A DNA stretch of 64,000 nt, taken from Lunularia cruciata (Eukaryota > Streptophyta > Marchantiopsida > Lunulariales > Lunulariaceae). The stretch lies in the NCBI GenBank assembly GCA_948567375.1, contig OX419760.1, positions 61,748,911-61,812,910 on the forward strand, given 5' to 3'. This document shows positions 1 to 11,032 of this stretch, piece after piece (positions within the stretch are counted from its first letter, which is position 1; every line of letters begins with the position of its first letter). The notes below the pieces were generated by a model, which saw only the letters and a program-made list of their open reading frames with translations, was not told where the DNA came from and made no database searches. Both the position numbers and the translations under genes were made by a program.

Positions 1-3000
1 GTCAGGCAGACCTGCCTTGCACATGAGCTCTGGCAGAATTATCGCCGACGTGCTTTGTCTTTTAGTGGGATGCCGGAGCCCGAGAGAGCCATGTGAATCG
101 CATAAGAGGCTCTTACGACAGAAAGTCTTTGGAGTTGATTACCGTTTGTGCAGAAAGTGATACGGTTTGTCCGGAATTCTCTTCCGGTCAAGTCTCAGAT
201 ATGTGATTAATGCAAAGCGATTACCTCTTTATATATCATGTCGCGCGCTACTTCATTCCAAGTTGTATTGCAATCGTCCTTTCATTACTTTATGTCCATG
301 ACGCACCGCAATTTGATGCGAAAGTCTTGAAGAGATTACCTGGAGGTAATTGAATTCATGTGTGGGTGTTCTTCTTCTGCAACCTGGCTATCAATGGCAT
401 AGTATATAGCACGGGGACAGTGATGCAGCAAGCGTTTTAACTCAGGTTCCCTAGCTAGAAGTTTCAATACTGGGGTTGCTTTATCTATCTGAGTTGCTTA
501 TTCAATGTTCTCAACACTTGCGATCCGAAAGACTTGTCAAATGCATGTAGAGAATTACGCGCGAATGATTGATATCTGTGTGGAGTCCCGGAACATTTGC
601 AGACATCACTAGTACTCCAGACGTAAAGACCAGATGAATTTGACTAAGTCTTTAAGTACGGGAATGACCTGCTGAAGAACCCTAACTCGTTTCAGTTCGC
701 CATTCCCTTACAAAGGAATGTAACAGTGATAGTGAAATTTTCGGAGCCGGAACTTCTTCTGCTGAACACAGAAGGGAGGTTCGAAATTTAAAAGGGAGTA
801 TTACCCTGAAGGAACCCGGTCGGGAGTCCCACCCTTTCATATATTCTTTTACGAGTGGTTGCATACAATGTTCGGTAGTGTATAACAAGGTGATTTCCGA
901 CATTTTGAGGTATCAATTTTTATTTATGAAGGGAGTCAAGTTTCTATATTGATTATCTTTTGCTGCTTTCTCAGAAATTTCTGAAATTTATTTACGTTTC
1001 TTGTTCATTTCTAGAGCCGGTGATTTTTATCGAAACTATCCTATTAACCTGTATGGAAGTAAAATTATTCCTATAACTTTTTCAAAAAATGTGGAAACAA
1101 AACACCCTAATAGATTAGAAGTAAAAAAGACTCACTAAATTAGAAAAGGGGTGTCTCCCGACCAAGAAGGGGTCTCCCGACTGGGTCCTACCCTGAATTG
1201 AAAACTTGCACTCAAAGGACCACTATATGGATCGCCTGTGTCTTCTTGGATGACAGAACTGGCTCCATTGGTTGGTAGATAAAGAGATTCCTTGCCTCTC
1301 ACCATAAAAGGTTTTAAGCATAACCTATATCTTGGTAAGTTATAAATTAATAATGGTCATGGGTATAATTTATAGATATCCTTATGTCTTGGTTATTATA
1401 TTTAGTTATTATCTGAGAAATTAATATAAATATTTAATTTAATTTTTAAAAATTTATATTATATAAGAATATGATTTATTTAATTTTAAAATTACACAAT
1501 TAAGAATTTAATAAAATACAAATGTTTTCTTTCTCTCATGCTCCACTACTTCCGATATTCCCCTCCAGGATCTTTTACATAAATGCCGTATGTCGATTTT
1601 TTTTATTGTTAATGGGGTACTATTCACTAGTATTATCAAATTTAGTATAGAACAAAATTTTTCCTACTGAAAATATAAATATTATTTGAAAATAAAAATA
1701 TGTTAATGAATCTTGTATAATGAAAATAATTAAATATTATTATTAAAATTTATAAAATAGAATTAATTATATAAGAAATAAAAATACCTCATCGAAATCT
1801 ACAAAAGAAAATAAATAAAACTAAACTAAACGGTCAATATGAATGTAATGATAATCTAACAATAAAATTAAATTTTTTTCCATATGACATAATTCAACAT
1901 GTTCCCTAATTATTTATTGTCTCTCTTCTATGTAACAACGCTTCAGTTTCTTATAACGCTTTCATAGTAGCGACCAGGGCTTTCCCTAATTTCAGCAATT
2001 CGGGTGATTGCTATACACGCGGGCGGGAACTCGCAGCTGTCTTTGCGAACATCCACCATGAAACAGTGGTAGGTAGTCGGAGATGGTTTCTTGACATTTA
2101 ACGCTTCGTGTCCTCGATCTACTGTAGATTCACAAGTGACACGTCAAAGGTTTGTAACTCAAGGGATATCCACAGCTGCCAAGAGCCCTTTTGAGTGAAA
2201 TGAGTAACATTGTGGACCTTCGAAACTAATACCTACTCATTCTCAAGTGCAAGATGCTCTTTACTGAATTGGTGAACCCACCTATTGATTATTGTGATTC
2301 TTCAAGCAACCCGTGCGCTTCTGACAAATTATACTGCAGTTATCCTGGTACAGAGCCAAGCAATGGATTTCACATGAATTCTTCAATTGCTTCTTTGTAG
2401 TGCAGCTCACTACAGCTGATGAATGTGTTGAAATTATTTTGCTTCTGAGACTCTAGTTGTCCACAGAACCATCATCAAGTATTAATCTGCGAATGTATTA
2501 GGAATTGCAGGAATTACAACTAAATACAGTGCGGTAATGCAATCGGTCAAAATCTCTTTAACAACCCGGAACGTGTGTCTTCTGATGGTGTTATTTCATT
2601 CAAATCAGCATTCTGGTTCTGGCAGACAGCTCAATCACCCAAACCGTCCTGCCATCACGTGATAACTGGTATCTGGCAACCATCGCGAGATGATGATGCT
2701 AAAGGAAGGCAAGTAAGTTTTGGTATGACGAGCAACATCGTCAATGGTTGATTAGAGTGTGGAGCGGGAAGAAAGCCTGAGGCTATCGATCGAGAAAATC
2801 TATACGGGGGAAATTGTGGCCGGTCTGGTGTGGATATAGCCTTGACCTGGGAATGCGATACCATGACCAACTATGCATCATAGATTATAGACTGTAAGAT
2901 ACGTTGCTTGACGCGCTGATTCCGGATGAGTTTCCCAAGATTCGCTCAAACTTTTCTTTTAAGCAGCTTACGAAGGTTTCAGAACTTCAGAAGAGATTTG

Positions 3001-4190
3001 TGTAATACCGGCACATTTCCAAGACAGGCCATTTTAACACTATACTTTTGTAATGATCCTATCAAAGTGATAGATTTACATCCATTGAAAATTACCTAAG
3101 AATCATTCCAAAACTGTTACGTACAATACTACTGGACGTCCATGTATGAACCCTTTTGCTGGAGCAAAGAAACAAGAGAGAAGGCTCTTAGATTCTATAT
3201 CACTGCAATATACCTTGTATCGAGGGATCTCCTATATCTTATGTCGATACTTCTTCCTAGCCCGTGGGATCCACTGGCAACATGATAAACTATGTTTCCG
3301 TCAACGTTCATTGCATTGTAATGCAAACGGCACACGCATAACTCGTTTAGATCTTCACACTAGCCTCTGGCTCGCTTAAGGCTATTGTGTAAGTCGACTC
3401 GTCATCACCCTCTCATTCAGTTCGAGCGCTAGAAGAGGGTTTATTCAGAAGTGTTGAAAGGTTCGAAGGATGGCAATAACAAATTCTTTGACAGGATCAG
3501 CACTGGTTGTTCCTTTCCTTATCCTGGACAGCTTCTCCTAAAAATCTGGGCTTAACACAATTCCTTGCAAGTCTCAATCCAACGCCATATTCTCTACTCC
3601 AAATCCGCTGTACAGGTACAGCGCTTTAATAGCTGCGGCTACAAACTATCCTACTTTCGGAAATGAGTGATTGTGTACACTGGAAATCGCAGCTTTCTTT
3701 GCGAACATCCACCTCAAAACAGGTGGTATGTAAAACAAAGTCTCCAAGCTGCTCTGCTGAAACATACCGCTTATGTAAGCATGTTGTATTCTTGAGTTCA
3801 TTTTGGCAAAACTGACCCGTGACAGAAACGTATCCGAAGTAGGGTTAGGCTATTGCTCCAATACTGAATACCTAGCGCTCAAAATGGACCCTTGAAATCC
3901 ATCTCGAATGCTTGGCGGGTATATGATCAAGAGCACTAGCTGCATTGAAGCATCTCTTTTTCAGTGCACTGGTTACAGGTACCGCAGAATACACAAAGGG
4001 GGTTTCATCGCAGCCATCCCCGTACATGTATTCCGATCACTAGAAACTTTCAAGAAACAAATTAGTACCTGGCAATTCCCGCCACGGATGCAAAAAGTTG
4101 ACGGGAGTTGCGTATTGCAGTAAGCAACTTCACCTCTTAGACACACCATCTCAAACTCTTCAGCTTTAATGAACCTCTATGGGACAATAT
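1..4190. other. Intergenic region with no supported gene
   Basis: I find no coding stretch here that I can tie to a family; open frames are under 80 codons and lack recognisable motifs. About 1300-1920 is very AT-rich. A small near-duplicate phrase sits at 1147-1187 (two versions of a GGGGT-CTCCCGAC motif). A diverged roughly 100 bp repeat occurs near 1990-2080 and again near 3670-3760 and is listed separately. Confidence 0.5.
1985..3770. repeat. Two diverged copies of a ~100 bp dispersed repeat
   Basis: Around 2000-2060 and 3675-3735 the same phrase recurs on the plus strand: GTGATTG, then a variable stretch, then TCGCAGCT-TCTTTGCGAACATCCACC, then an AAACAG(T)GGTA block. Copies differ by substitutions and short indels. 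Family and origin unknown; both lie on the same strand about 1.68 kb apart. Confidence 0.45.
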
Positions 4191-4194
4191 ATGC

Positions 4195-4800
4195 TCAAAA
4201 CGATTTTTTATAGCTCTGTGGGGAGAAAGGTTTGGCTAAAAGGAAGAATCGTAAGGTTCCTATCAGCCCCATGGCCGCATCAAAGAAAGGCAGGATGATT
4301 GCGAGAAATACAAAAGATGTCCAAACCCGTATCCTGAAAATATTGACGGGGCAGGGATAGATCATTGGCATCTTCACAACTACGGGTTCATTCCGCAGAA
4401 ATTCGTAAGGCGGTTTCGTCCACTTCTCAACGATGAAAAGAGGTTTGAGCGATAGCATCGTAGTCCAAACAAATGCATAAGCTAACAAGAATTCGCAGAC
4501 TCGGGTCTAGAGGTACCCTGGTGCATTATCTCCAGATACAGCATACCAGGCGCATCCGACCAAGCTGTAATTAAAAGGACTGTGGTTACACTGAGCCCTG
4601 CTCGTGTTGCCTTCTTCATCACCTTTGCCTCGTCTGGTGATCATGAGCGAATAGAGTTGCATGTATTGGTCGAGAAGAAATACACGACGGCCATGCCGCC
4701 AAGTGCATTTGGTTGAGAACCAGCGCATGGTAACCTTGTGACATCGAGCCAATGGCGTGATCTTTGATTGTTGGTTGGCATGATCAAAATCCATAAATGA
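4195..4800 (-). pseudogene. Amino acid/auxin permease (AAAP) pseudogene fragment
   Basis: Read on the minus strand, the stretch encodes segments lining up in order with plant amino acid permeases (Pfam Aa_trans). First comes NALGGMAVVYFF followed by VMKKATRAGLSVTTVLL (family: QALG-IAFAYSF, TMKKA...VVVTTLF). After a frameshift comes GCAWYAVSGDNAPGYL (family: GCxGYAAFGDxAPGNLL). After an in-frame TAG at 4507-4509 comes LFIVEKWT, then an NIFR-VWTSFVFL segment and ILPFFDAAMGLIG (family: LFAFVEKW, NLFRLVWRT, MLPFFNDVVGILG). The N-terminal transmembrane segments are absent and about 12 residues are missing before the VEKW block. Living members import amino acids across the plasma membrane through about 10-11 membrane helices; this copy cannot. 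Decayed C-terminal sequence may continue to about 4060. Family assignment is by motif alignment from knowledge, not by search. Confidence 0.62.
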
Positions 4801-4969
4801 ATGAATGTTGTCTCAATACCACTAGAATACACGTCTTTTGTCACTTGGTATGAAAGCATTGAAAATTGTTGCTGTTAAGATCCTTCTGCGAGTTTCTTTG
4901 TTCGAGTAGGAAAGCCGATCCGCGATTAGAATGCGGGCGGGCGGATAGGTTTCCCTACCCCATCAGAGA

Positions 4970-5074
4970 GGGATGACCGGGTGACTTATTGCATTGTTCT
5001 GTTCCGGTGTTTCATCACGAAGGGACAACCGGGTGATTTCTTGCATTGTTCTGTTCCGCGGTTTCATCTTGGCA
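4970..5074. repeat. Tandem duplication, ~52 bp unit, two copies
   Basis: Copies start at about 4970 and 5022. Each begins GGGA-AACCGGGTGA or close to it, runs through TTGCATTGTTCTGTTCCG and ends TTTCATC. Differences are single substitutions, so this is a simple local duplication just upstream of the permease pseudogene. Confidence 0.75.
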
Positions 5075-7860
5075 AGGTATATATCGAATTGTTTGCCCTA
5101 TGAGATTCAAGATCTATCGATAACCATAGATATATGAAGATAGAAGTCTTTCGATGGGAGATCGAGAATTCATTAAATGTATATGAGGAGCATATGGAAT
5201 GGTAATAAAATGAAAATATTTCTCGAAAGTTCTTAAGCGTATATCAAGGGTAGATGCAATGCCAATAAGATAAAAGTAAAACTGACTAAAAAATATATAT
5301 GATGAAGAAATGAAATCAAATGAAATTCCTGGAGAATGCATTAAGTAATAACCTTATATAATTATGTATAAAATATTTTTTAAACAATGCGTATTTAAAA
5401 AGATAAATTATATATGAAAGAAAAAATAAAGTTAATTCTTAAAAGTTTTAAAATAAACATATATAAAAAATAAAAATAAAAATTATAAACTGAGCCCAAG
5501 TGAGAAATGTACAATCCCGTCATAAGGTTAACGTCAAGCAAAGCATGTAAAGAATTAAGAAACCATTTGTAATCGACGACAGACCTTGATTTATCAACGG
5601 TTTACGAATGAACGTCAGGTAATGAAGAAAAAATAAAGAAAACGAGTGGGAATCATGAAACAAGAGGTCAGGAAACGGATAGGAGCGGAACAAATTAGAA
5701 AGCGAATCGCATTAGAAAGAGTTTTGATTGAAGAAAGTTGTAGTGAGCGCATTGCAAAAGAGGAGAGTAAGGTGTAATGGCTAAGATTGATCAAAATGAT
5801 CTCGAGTTTGGGTATAAAAAGAGAAATAAGAATCCCAAGGATAGTTAATCACTTGGAAAAATTTCAAGGACAAACGGAGATTAAAGATCAAAATCTTACG
5901 TCCGCTTGAGAGAATTAGAGAATGCGGAACGACACAAACACTTGTATCAAGGGAATTCGTATTGTGATTTGGAAAGTGAAAGCAATTGAGTCAATCTGTT
6001 TCGTGGGCTTTCTCGTAGTGCATGTGGGGACATCCAGCTCATCTAACGCAAGACGCGTTGTTAGGTTGGAGTTTGAGGTTCTTCAGACATTGTTCGAAGT
6101 TACGAGAGGTTCCGATCGACACTTTTGTTATACACGTTGACACGATTCTGAGGTGCGCTATGATCTACGCTTTCAAATTTCAATACTTCTTTAACTCGTG
6201 AAGTTTCAGATGGCGATATTAACCCGAGCACTCATAGGATTTAAAAATCGATCGAGATTTAAGAGATCAATTGGTATGGATCACCTTCAAGCATGTACCT
6301 TCGACGGTGACTACTTCACTTGATGCTTTCCACCCGATAATTTCGATGCCTGGCCATTTAGACTTGTCTCCACCCCCAGACTGGTAACAATCTCTGGCTT
6401 TCCAGACAGTTTCCGATCAGGTTCTCCGGCTTCTTTTCCAACAGCGCCATCGACGAAATTTTGCGTAGACTCTGCAATTCAACCTAAAAAGATACAGATC
6501 ATTATGTTAGCTGAATCAAATTCGTAAAACGACCAATGCCATAATGCATTCTACAGGAATTTAGGCGTACAGTTGCACTTTTGATGTAATTTCCCAAGGC
6601 GTTTTCAAACTCGCCCCTGAGGTCTTCGATGCCCTGGATGCTAGACAAGCTGTTAAAACGACTACGTTGCGTTTGAACCATGTTGGTACATGTGACTCGA
6701 ATCATAAGCTTGGGTAGCTTAATTAATCAACTGTCGCGGTTGAGTACCCTAAATTGATATCTAAACGTTCCGCAAGAATACTGACTCCCGATAATTTCCA
6801 ACCCAATTCATCTGGCCAACAAATTTCCAACTCACCTCAAATTTCAAATTCCTTAAATCTCAAATCCAACAAATTTTCAACTCTCCTTTGACAGTGTACA
6901 ATCATTCTTGATAAAAAAAACCCGATAATTTATTGGTCCTTCGTTTCATAATCTAGTGTAGAGAGAACCATACACATCAAAACTCCCGCTAAGTCCAATG
7001 AATTATGAAGCTTCTCTTAACATAAGCTAGTGATAGTCTACTGGTTCCTCTTTGTTTAGTTTCACATAGATAGAGAACTAGAGCAGGGAATATCTTAGAA
7101 ATAAGAAAATATAGATATAGCAATTTGGTGGTTACATATAGTGAGTTTATTGATTTTATCTCTCTAGAGTTGACTTGTTTTGTTTCTCTAGACTAGACTC
7201 TCTAGAGTTTGTTTTTTTGTTTTCCTAGACTACTGGAAAATTTAAGCTTATAAAAATAAATAAATAAATAAATAAATTGTTATTATATGTACATGATATA
7301 TATAATGTACATTTATACATCTACTAGTATTCTCGTTGATATATATTTTTTAGATAAAATTAATATTTTATCTTGTGGTGCGATAAGCATGAGAGCTTAG
7401 TTCCAAGTTTTTCCCTTGATCGATGATTTTTGGTTTATTTCAGAGTAGGTTTCATGAGATTGTGTTTCTCACTCTTATAAGGCATTTGGATCAGTGTGCG
7501 TATGGGTCCATATAACTTACAAGGCATACATTTGTTATGACAGGCATTGGAAAGAGAGTACACTAGGGTCCATGATACAGATCTTATTTGCTACATAAGT
7601 CCAAATTCAGATTGAACGATGACTGGATCTACTAAGATCACTTATCCGTAGGGTGCAAACTATTATTGTTACTTTCATGTACTTGACATGATGTAGTGAT
7701 TGCACTAGTAGGACCATTGCTTCTAGGGGCAAGAGTATCACTATGCACCCCACTTATTCTTGGACGCCTTTGTCCCTTTGACTATTGAGATTTTTGGAGT
7801 GTTTGTCTTTTGGAATAATGAGCGCTAACAAGGGACTAAAGACAATATGAAGCGGTAGTA
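5075..7860. other. Intergenic region, no gene recognised
   Basis: AT-rich sequence, especially 5340-5500 and 7200-7380. It has a simple (AATA)n run at about 7254-7277 and short internal near-repeats (CAAATTTCCAACTC-like at 6790-6890; CTCTAGAGTTTG-like at 7160-7215). No protein motif recognised in any frame. Confidence 0.5.
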
Positions 7861-7884
7861 TAGATCTAAACTAGATGATAAGTG

Positions 7885-8005
7885 AATGTGGCTTAATGGC
7901 TACCGTTACCTGCAACTCTGTGCTTCCCTTCATCATGTTTGAAAGATCAAACGGTTTATCTTGGATCTCATGGGAGCTAGGAGTTCGAACCTGGTGATCT
8001 CCAAA
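7885..8005 (+). repeat. Possible tRNA-derived SINE head (A box and B box)
   Basis: TGGCTTAATGG at about 7889 resembles a Pol III A box, and AGTTCGAACCT at about 7980 resembles a B box. The roughly 90 base gap is too long for an ordinary tRNA, and the T-arm does not fold canonically (8-base loop). No flanking duplication or poly(A)/poly(T) tail was identified. Could be a decayed SINE or chance. Confidence 0.22.
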
Positions 8006-8021
8006 GGAATTCTTGATCTAA

Positions 8022-9980
8022 ATTGGACGAAGAAAGAACTCAACAGAATACTTACTTACCAAGATCTTGATACGACTTGGCTCCAGTGATCCAACGCTCA
8101 TTTTCATAAGGGGACGGATAAGAAACATGAGCTTTATAGACTTTTGTACGGTTGTAGAAAACTCTACTCCGACTTGGTCTGGATAGACTCTGTAGAAATT
8201 CTCAAGTTTTTATTCTGGAGCAAACTCCTCAAAAGATCTTCATGCTCGTAACCGTTAGATTAAATCATCGAGAAGGTTTCGTGGTTTTCTGGAACCTTCA
8301 CGATCAAGAGAAAAATTCAAATGAAGTACGGTACGGTGGTGAGCGGTGGTGACAAAACACGTAGTTGACCAAATCTGCACATCTATACACTGCTATAAAT
8401 TTTGTCCCTGGACAATCACGCTTTCAAGTTAGGAAGTTCACGTGGTTGCTGGTTTCGCTTACGAAGTTCGTCTACAAAGCATCCTTTCACGTACGTTTTG
8501 CTGCCAGGTGTTTCTGCAAGATCTACAGTTACTACAGTTACTGTAGATATAGTTTAGAGAAGATCGCTTTCGCACGCCTGCTTGGAGATAATTCAGGATT
8601 TGATCCTGAATCAACTGATCCTGAACTATCCTGAATTCGGAACCTGAGCAAATCCTAATCCTGATCAAATTTTGACGGGACACTCGATTCTTGTTCTATC
8701 TTTGAAGGTGAAGTAGGTAGATAAGGGTACTAGAAAGTCCTCGGGCCATCAACCACCTTGGCATTTGTCCTGCAGGAAGACTCAACAGAAATCTCTTAGT
8801 GTGCAGTATACGACAGGGAGCCGGAGATGACTTTCTGTTTTCGTTTGCTTCCATTTCTCCTTCTTCCGCTTACTCTTCTTTCACTTGTAGAATAGAAGAG
8901 TTATATTCATTGCAAAGCAGTATTTGTTCAGCCAGATTTTAATAAACCGAACGCAACCGCGTGTCTAGGCGCTTTTCTTCTGATCTACTTCGGTTGTTAG
9001 AGGAATGAATCCCAGGCCCATTGATACTCTGCCAATTGCAATGACGGCTCTAGGTTGAATACAGCAGTATGCTGCTTCAAGTGCTCGCACGATGCTGGAG
9101 TTGGATTTCTTCTTTCCTTTCACTTCTCTGGCCTTGGTAAGAATCATAACCGTGTGGTACCACGCCCGCAGCGAGCAATAAGAAAACGGAAGGTACAGTT
9201 TTCCCACTGGAAATTGAATTGAATCTTACGCAAATTATTTTTAGTTCCGCATCGAGTTGGACCTTATTTCACTCAGAGTCTTCGAGCTAAGAGCGAGTAT
9301 AAGTACAGACTGCACTCCTCTATTTTCTAAGCTATGGTGCGGGAGTTACCTGCATTTGAGGTGGCGTTCGAAGAGAAACTATCGACGACTAATATCTAAA
9401 AGGTTTTTTGCCTCCCACCAGAACATGTATGTCCCGCATATCCACCGATCCCAGAAGAACGAGAGAAGTCCAATTTCCTGTTTGTCTTTCATAAAGAGAA
9501 GAGGTGATTCGGATGGTGTAAAGCCAGAATAGTGTTCATAGACCTGCGATCATAACGAAAATGAAGCATGATAGTTCCTCGGGCATCAAGGATCAAAACA
9601 ATCATTGTTCAATTCATACCCGGACTATACCTATGAATTTCTAATAAGTTGTAATCTGCCTTTTCATACTAAAGCAATAGATACCTGAAATTTGAGTACA
9701 GATAATTTGAATTTTCTCTAAATCGAAATAATCTCCTCCGTAATTGGTGTGAAGTTTGTAATCGGATTCAGTATATGTGACACTGTTGTGAGAGTAAGGC
9801 TACCATGTCCAACAAGCTCGCTTGATGAAATCTCCCGGAATGAACGGTAAATGTACGTCGTGTAGAATATTTCCTCAGTCCGATTAGTGGAGCAGCCCTG
9901 CTCTGTCTGCAGGCACCCATGATGCCGAAAGTCTCAGGATTCATTCGCATTATACAAGTGCAGGTTTCCTTGAGCTAACT
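8022..9980. other. Intergenic region, small direct and inverted repeats only
   Basis: A hairpin-forming ATCTACAGT...ACTGTAGAT pair sits near 8520-8550. Reiterated ATCCTGA motifs fill 8588-8665. Minus-strand frames across 8965-9530 stay open for 80-90 codons but show no motif I recognise, so no gene is called. Confidence 0.4.
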
Positions 9981-9984
9981 CTGG

Positions 9985-10525
9985 TCTCACCTGGCGGAGA
10001 GATACTCAACAATTCAAGAGATTATCTCTGCAAACCTGGTACCACTAGACTAACTCGGTATCACTCGGCTGAAGCGCACTCAAAATTGAAAGGTAGCACC
10101 CCTCTGCGGAACCTACTGTCACTCATGGACTCCACGATTTGTTCAGATTGTGAATTCATTCGGAAGGTGTTCATGTAGTCGAATGTGTTGTTAAACTCAG
10201 TCTTGTATCATTTGGCTTAAGACATACTCAAGAACTGAAGGTGCAACCTGGTATCACTCCCGCATTGGAACGCCATGATTCATTCAGATTGTGCAGATAA
10301 GGCGGTCGTCAGACTCATTCACTCTAGTATCAGTCGGCTGAAGAAAGGATACTGAGAAGGATAGCAACCCAGCTGGACCCATCGAAAGTTTGGTATGAGT
10401 CGCGTCACGTCTGATGGAAGGATACTGAACAAGGTATAAACCCGTCCCAGAAAGTCAATCTGGTATTTCTCATTGAAGGAAGGTTACTCAACAAGGAGAC
10501 TGAGCAAGGTATCACCCCATGCCGA
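9985..10525 (+). repeat. Degenerate minisatellite ('GGTATCACTC' family), plus orientation
   Basis: Irregular copies of a unit whose core is GGTATCACTCGGCTGAAG, then GGATACTGAACAAGGTAT, then a Cys/Pro-codon-like CACCCC stretch. Recognisable cores lie near 9995, 10055, 10205, 10240, 10330, 10410, 10460 and 10500; spacing is uneven, about 50-140 bases. The same family lies at 30.7-32.4 kb in the opposite orientation. It lies downstream of the 3' end of the AAA+ gene. Confidence 0.6.
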
Positions 10526-10703
10526 ACTTGAGTGTGGCATATGCTGTCAATCTGATCCTGTCCACTGCACTATGAATTTTTCTCGCACATCTATCAATGC
10601 AAGGAAGCTTTATTGCAAATGTGGAGGGAAAATTGTTGACAATGACCACACAAGTGGCTTGTTATTTAGCACAGGTATACACATATCATTTTTGTGTGCT
10701 TAG
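10473..10703 (+). CDS. Doubtful short Cys-rich reading frame
   Basis: A 76-codon frame whose second half contains CGICC, HC and CKCGG, a spacing that could bind a metal, followed by a plausible splice donor (CACAG|GTATAC at about 10671-10676). Another acceptor/donor-bounded mini-exon could lie near 10850-10895. Its first half overlaps the minisatellite, which argues against a conserved protein. Not assigned to a family. Confidence 0.18.
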   Translation: MKEGYSTRRLSKVSPHAELECGICCQSDPVHCTMNFSRTSINARKLYCKCGGKIVDNDHTSGLLFSTGIHISFLCA

Positions 10704-11032
10704 TGTGTAATCTGCATCGGTGGTGTATTTTAGCAGATTTGTGTGCACAAATCATATCGTTTCCTATCTAGTCCAGGTGGGTTTTCAACTTGCGTTTCAT
10801 GTCTGACATGGTCTGCTTCAATTGCTTCCAGCTCTTGTCTTGTTTATATTCAGGTGGTTTCTACCTTCCACAAGCAAGTGAGATTTACTGTAGGTAAACG
10901 AACTTCCTAAATATATATTTCAGTAGTTCCTATCTCGCCATTGTTAGCTACATCGTTCTCGTACCCTACTGATTTGAATTTTTAATTGCTGTCAGGATAG
11001 CTTGTCGGTAGTCAAGGAGTGCGAGTGAACTC

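Noticed and set aside
7885..8005. A tRNA gene
   Set aside because: A and B boxes are too far apart and the T-arm does not fold canonically; kept only as a weak SINE-like observation.
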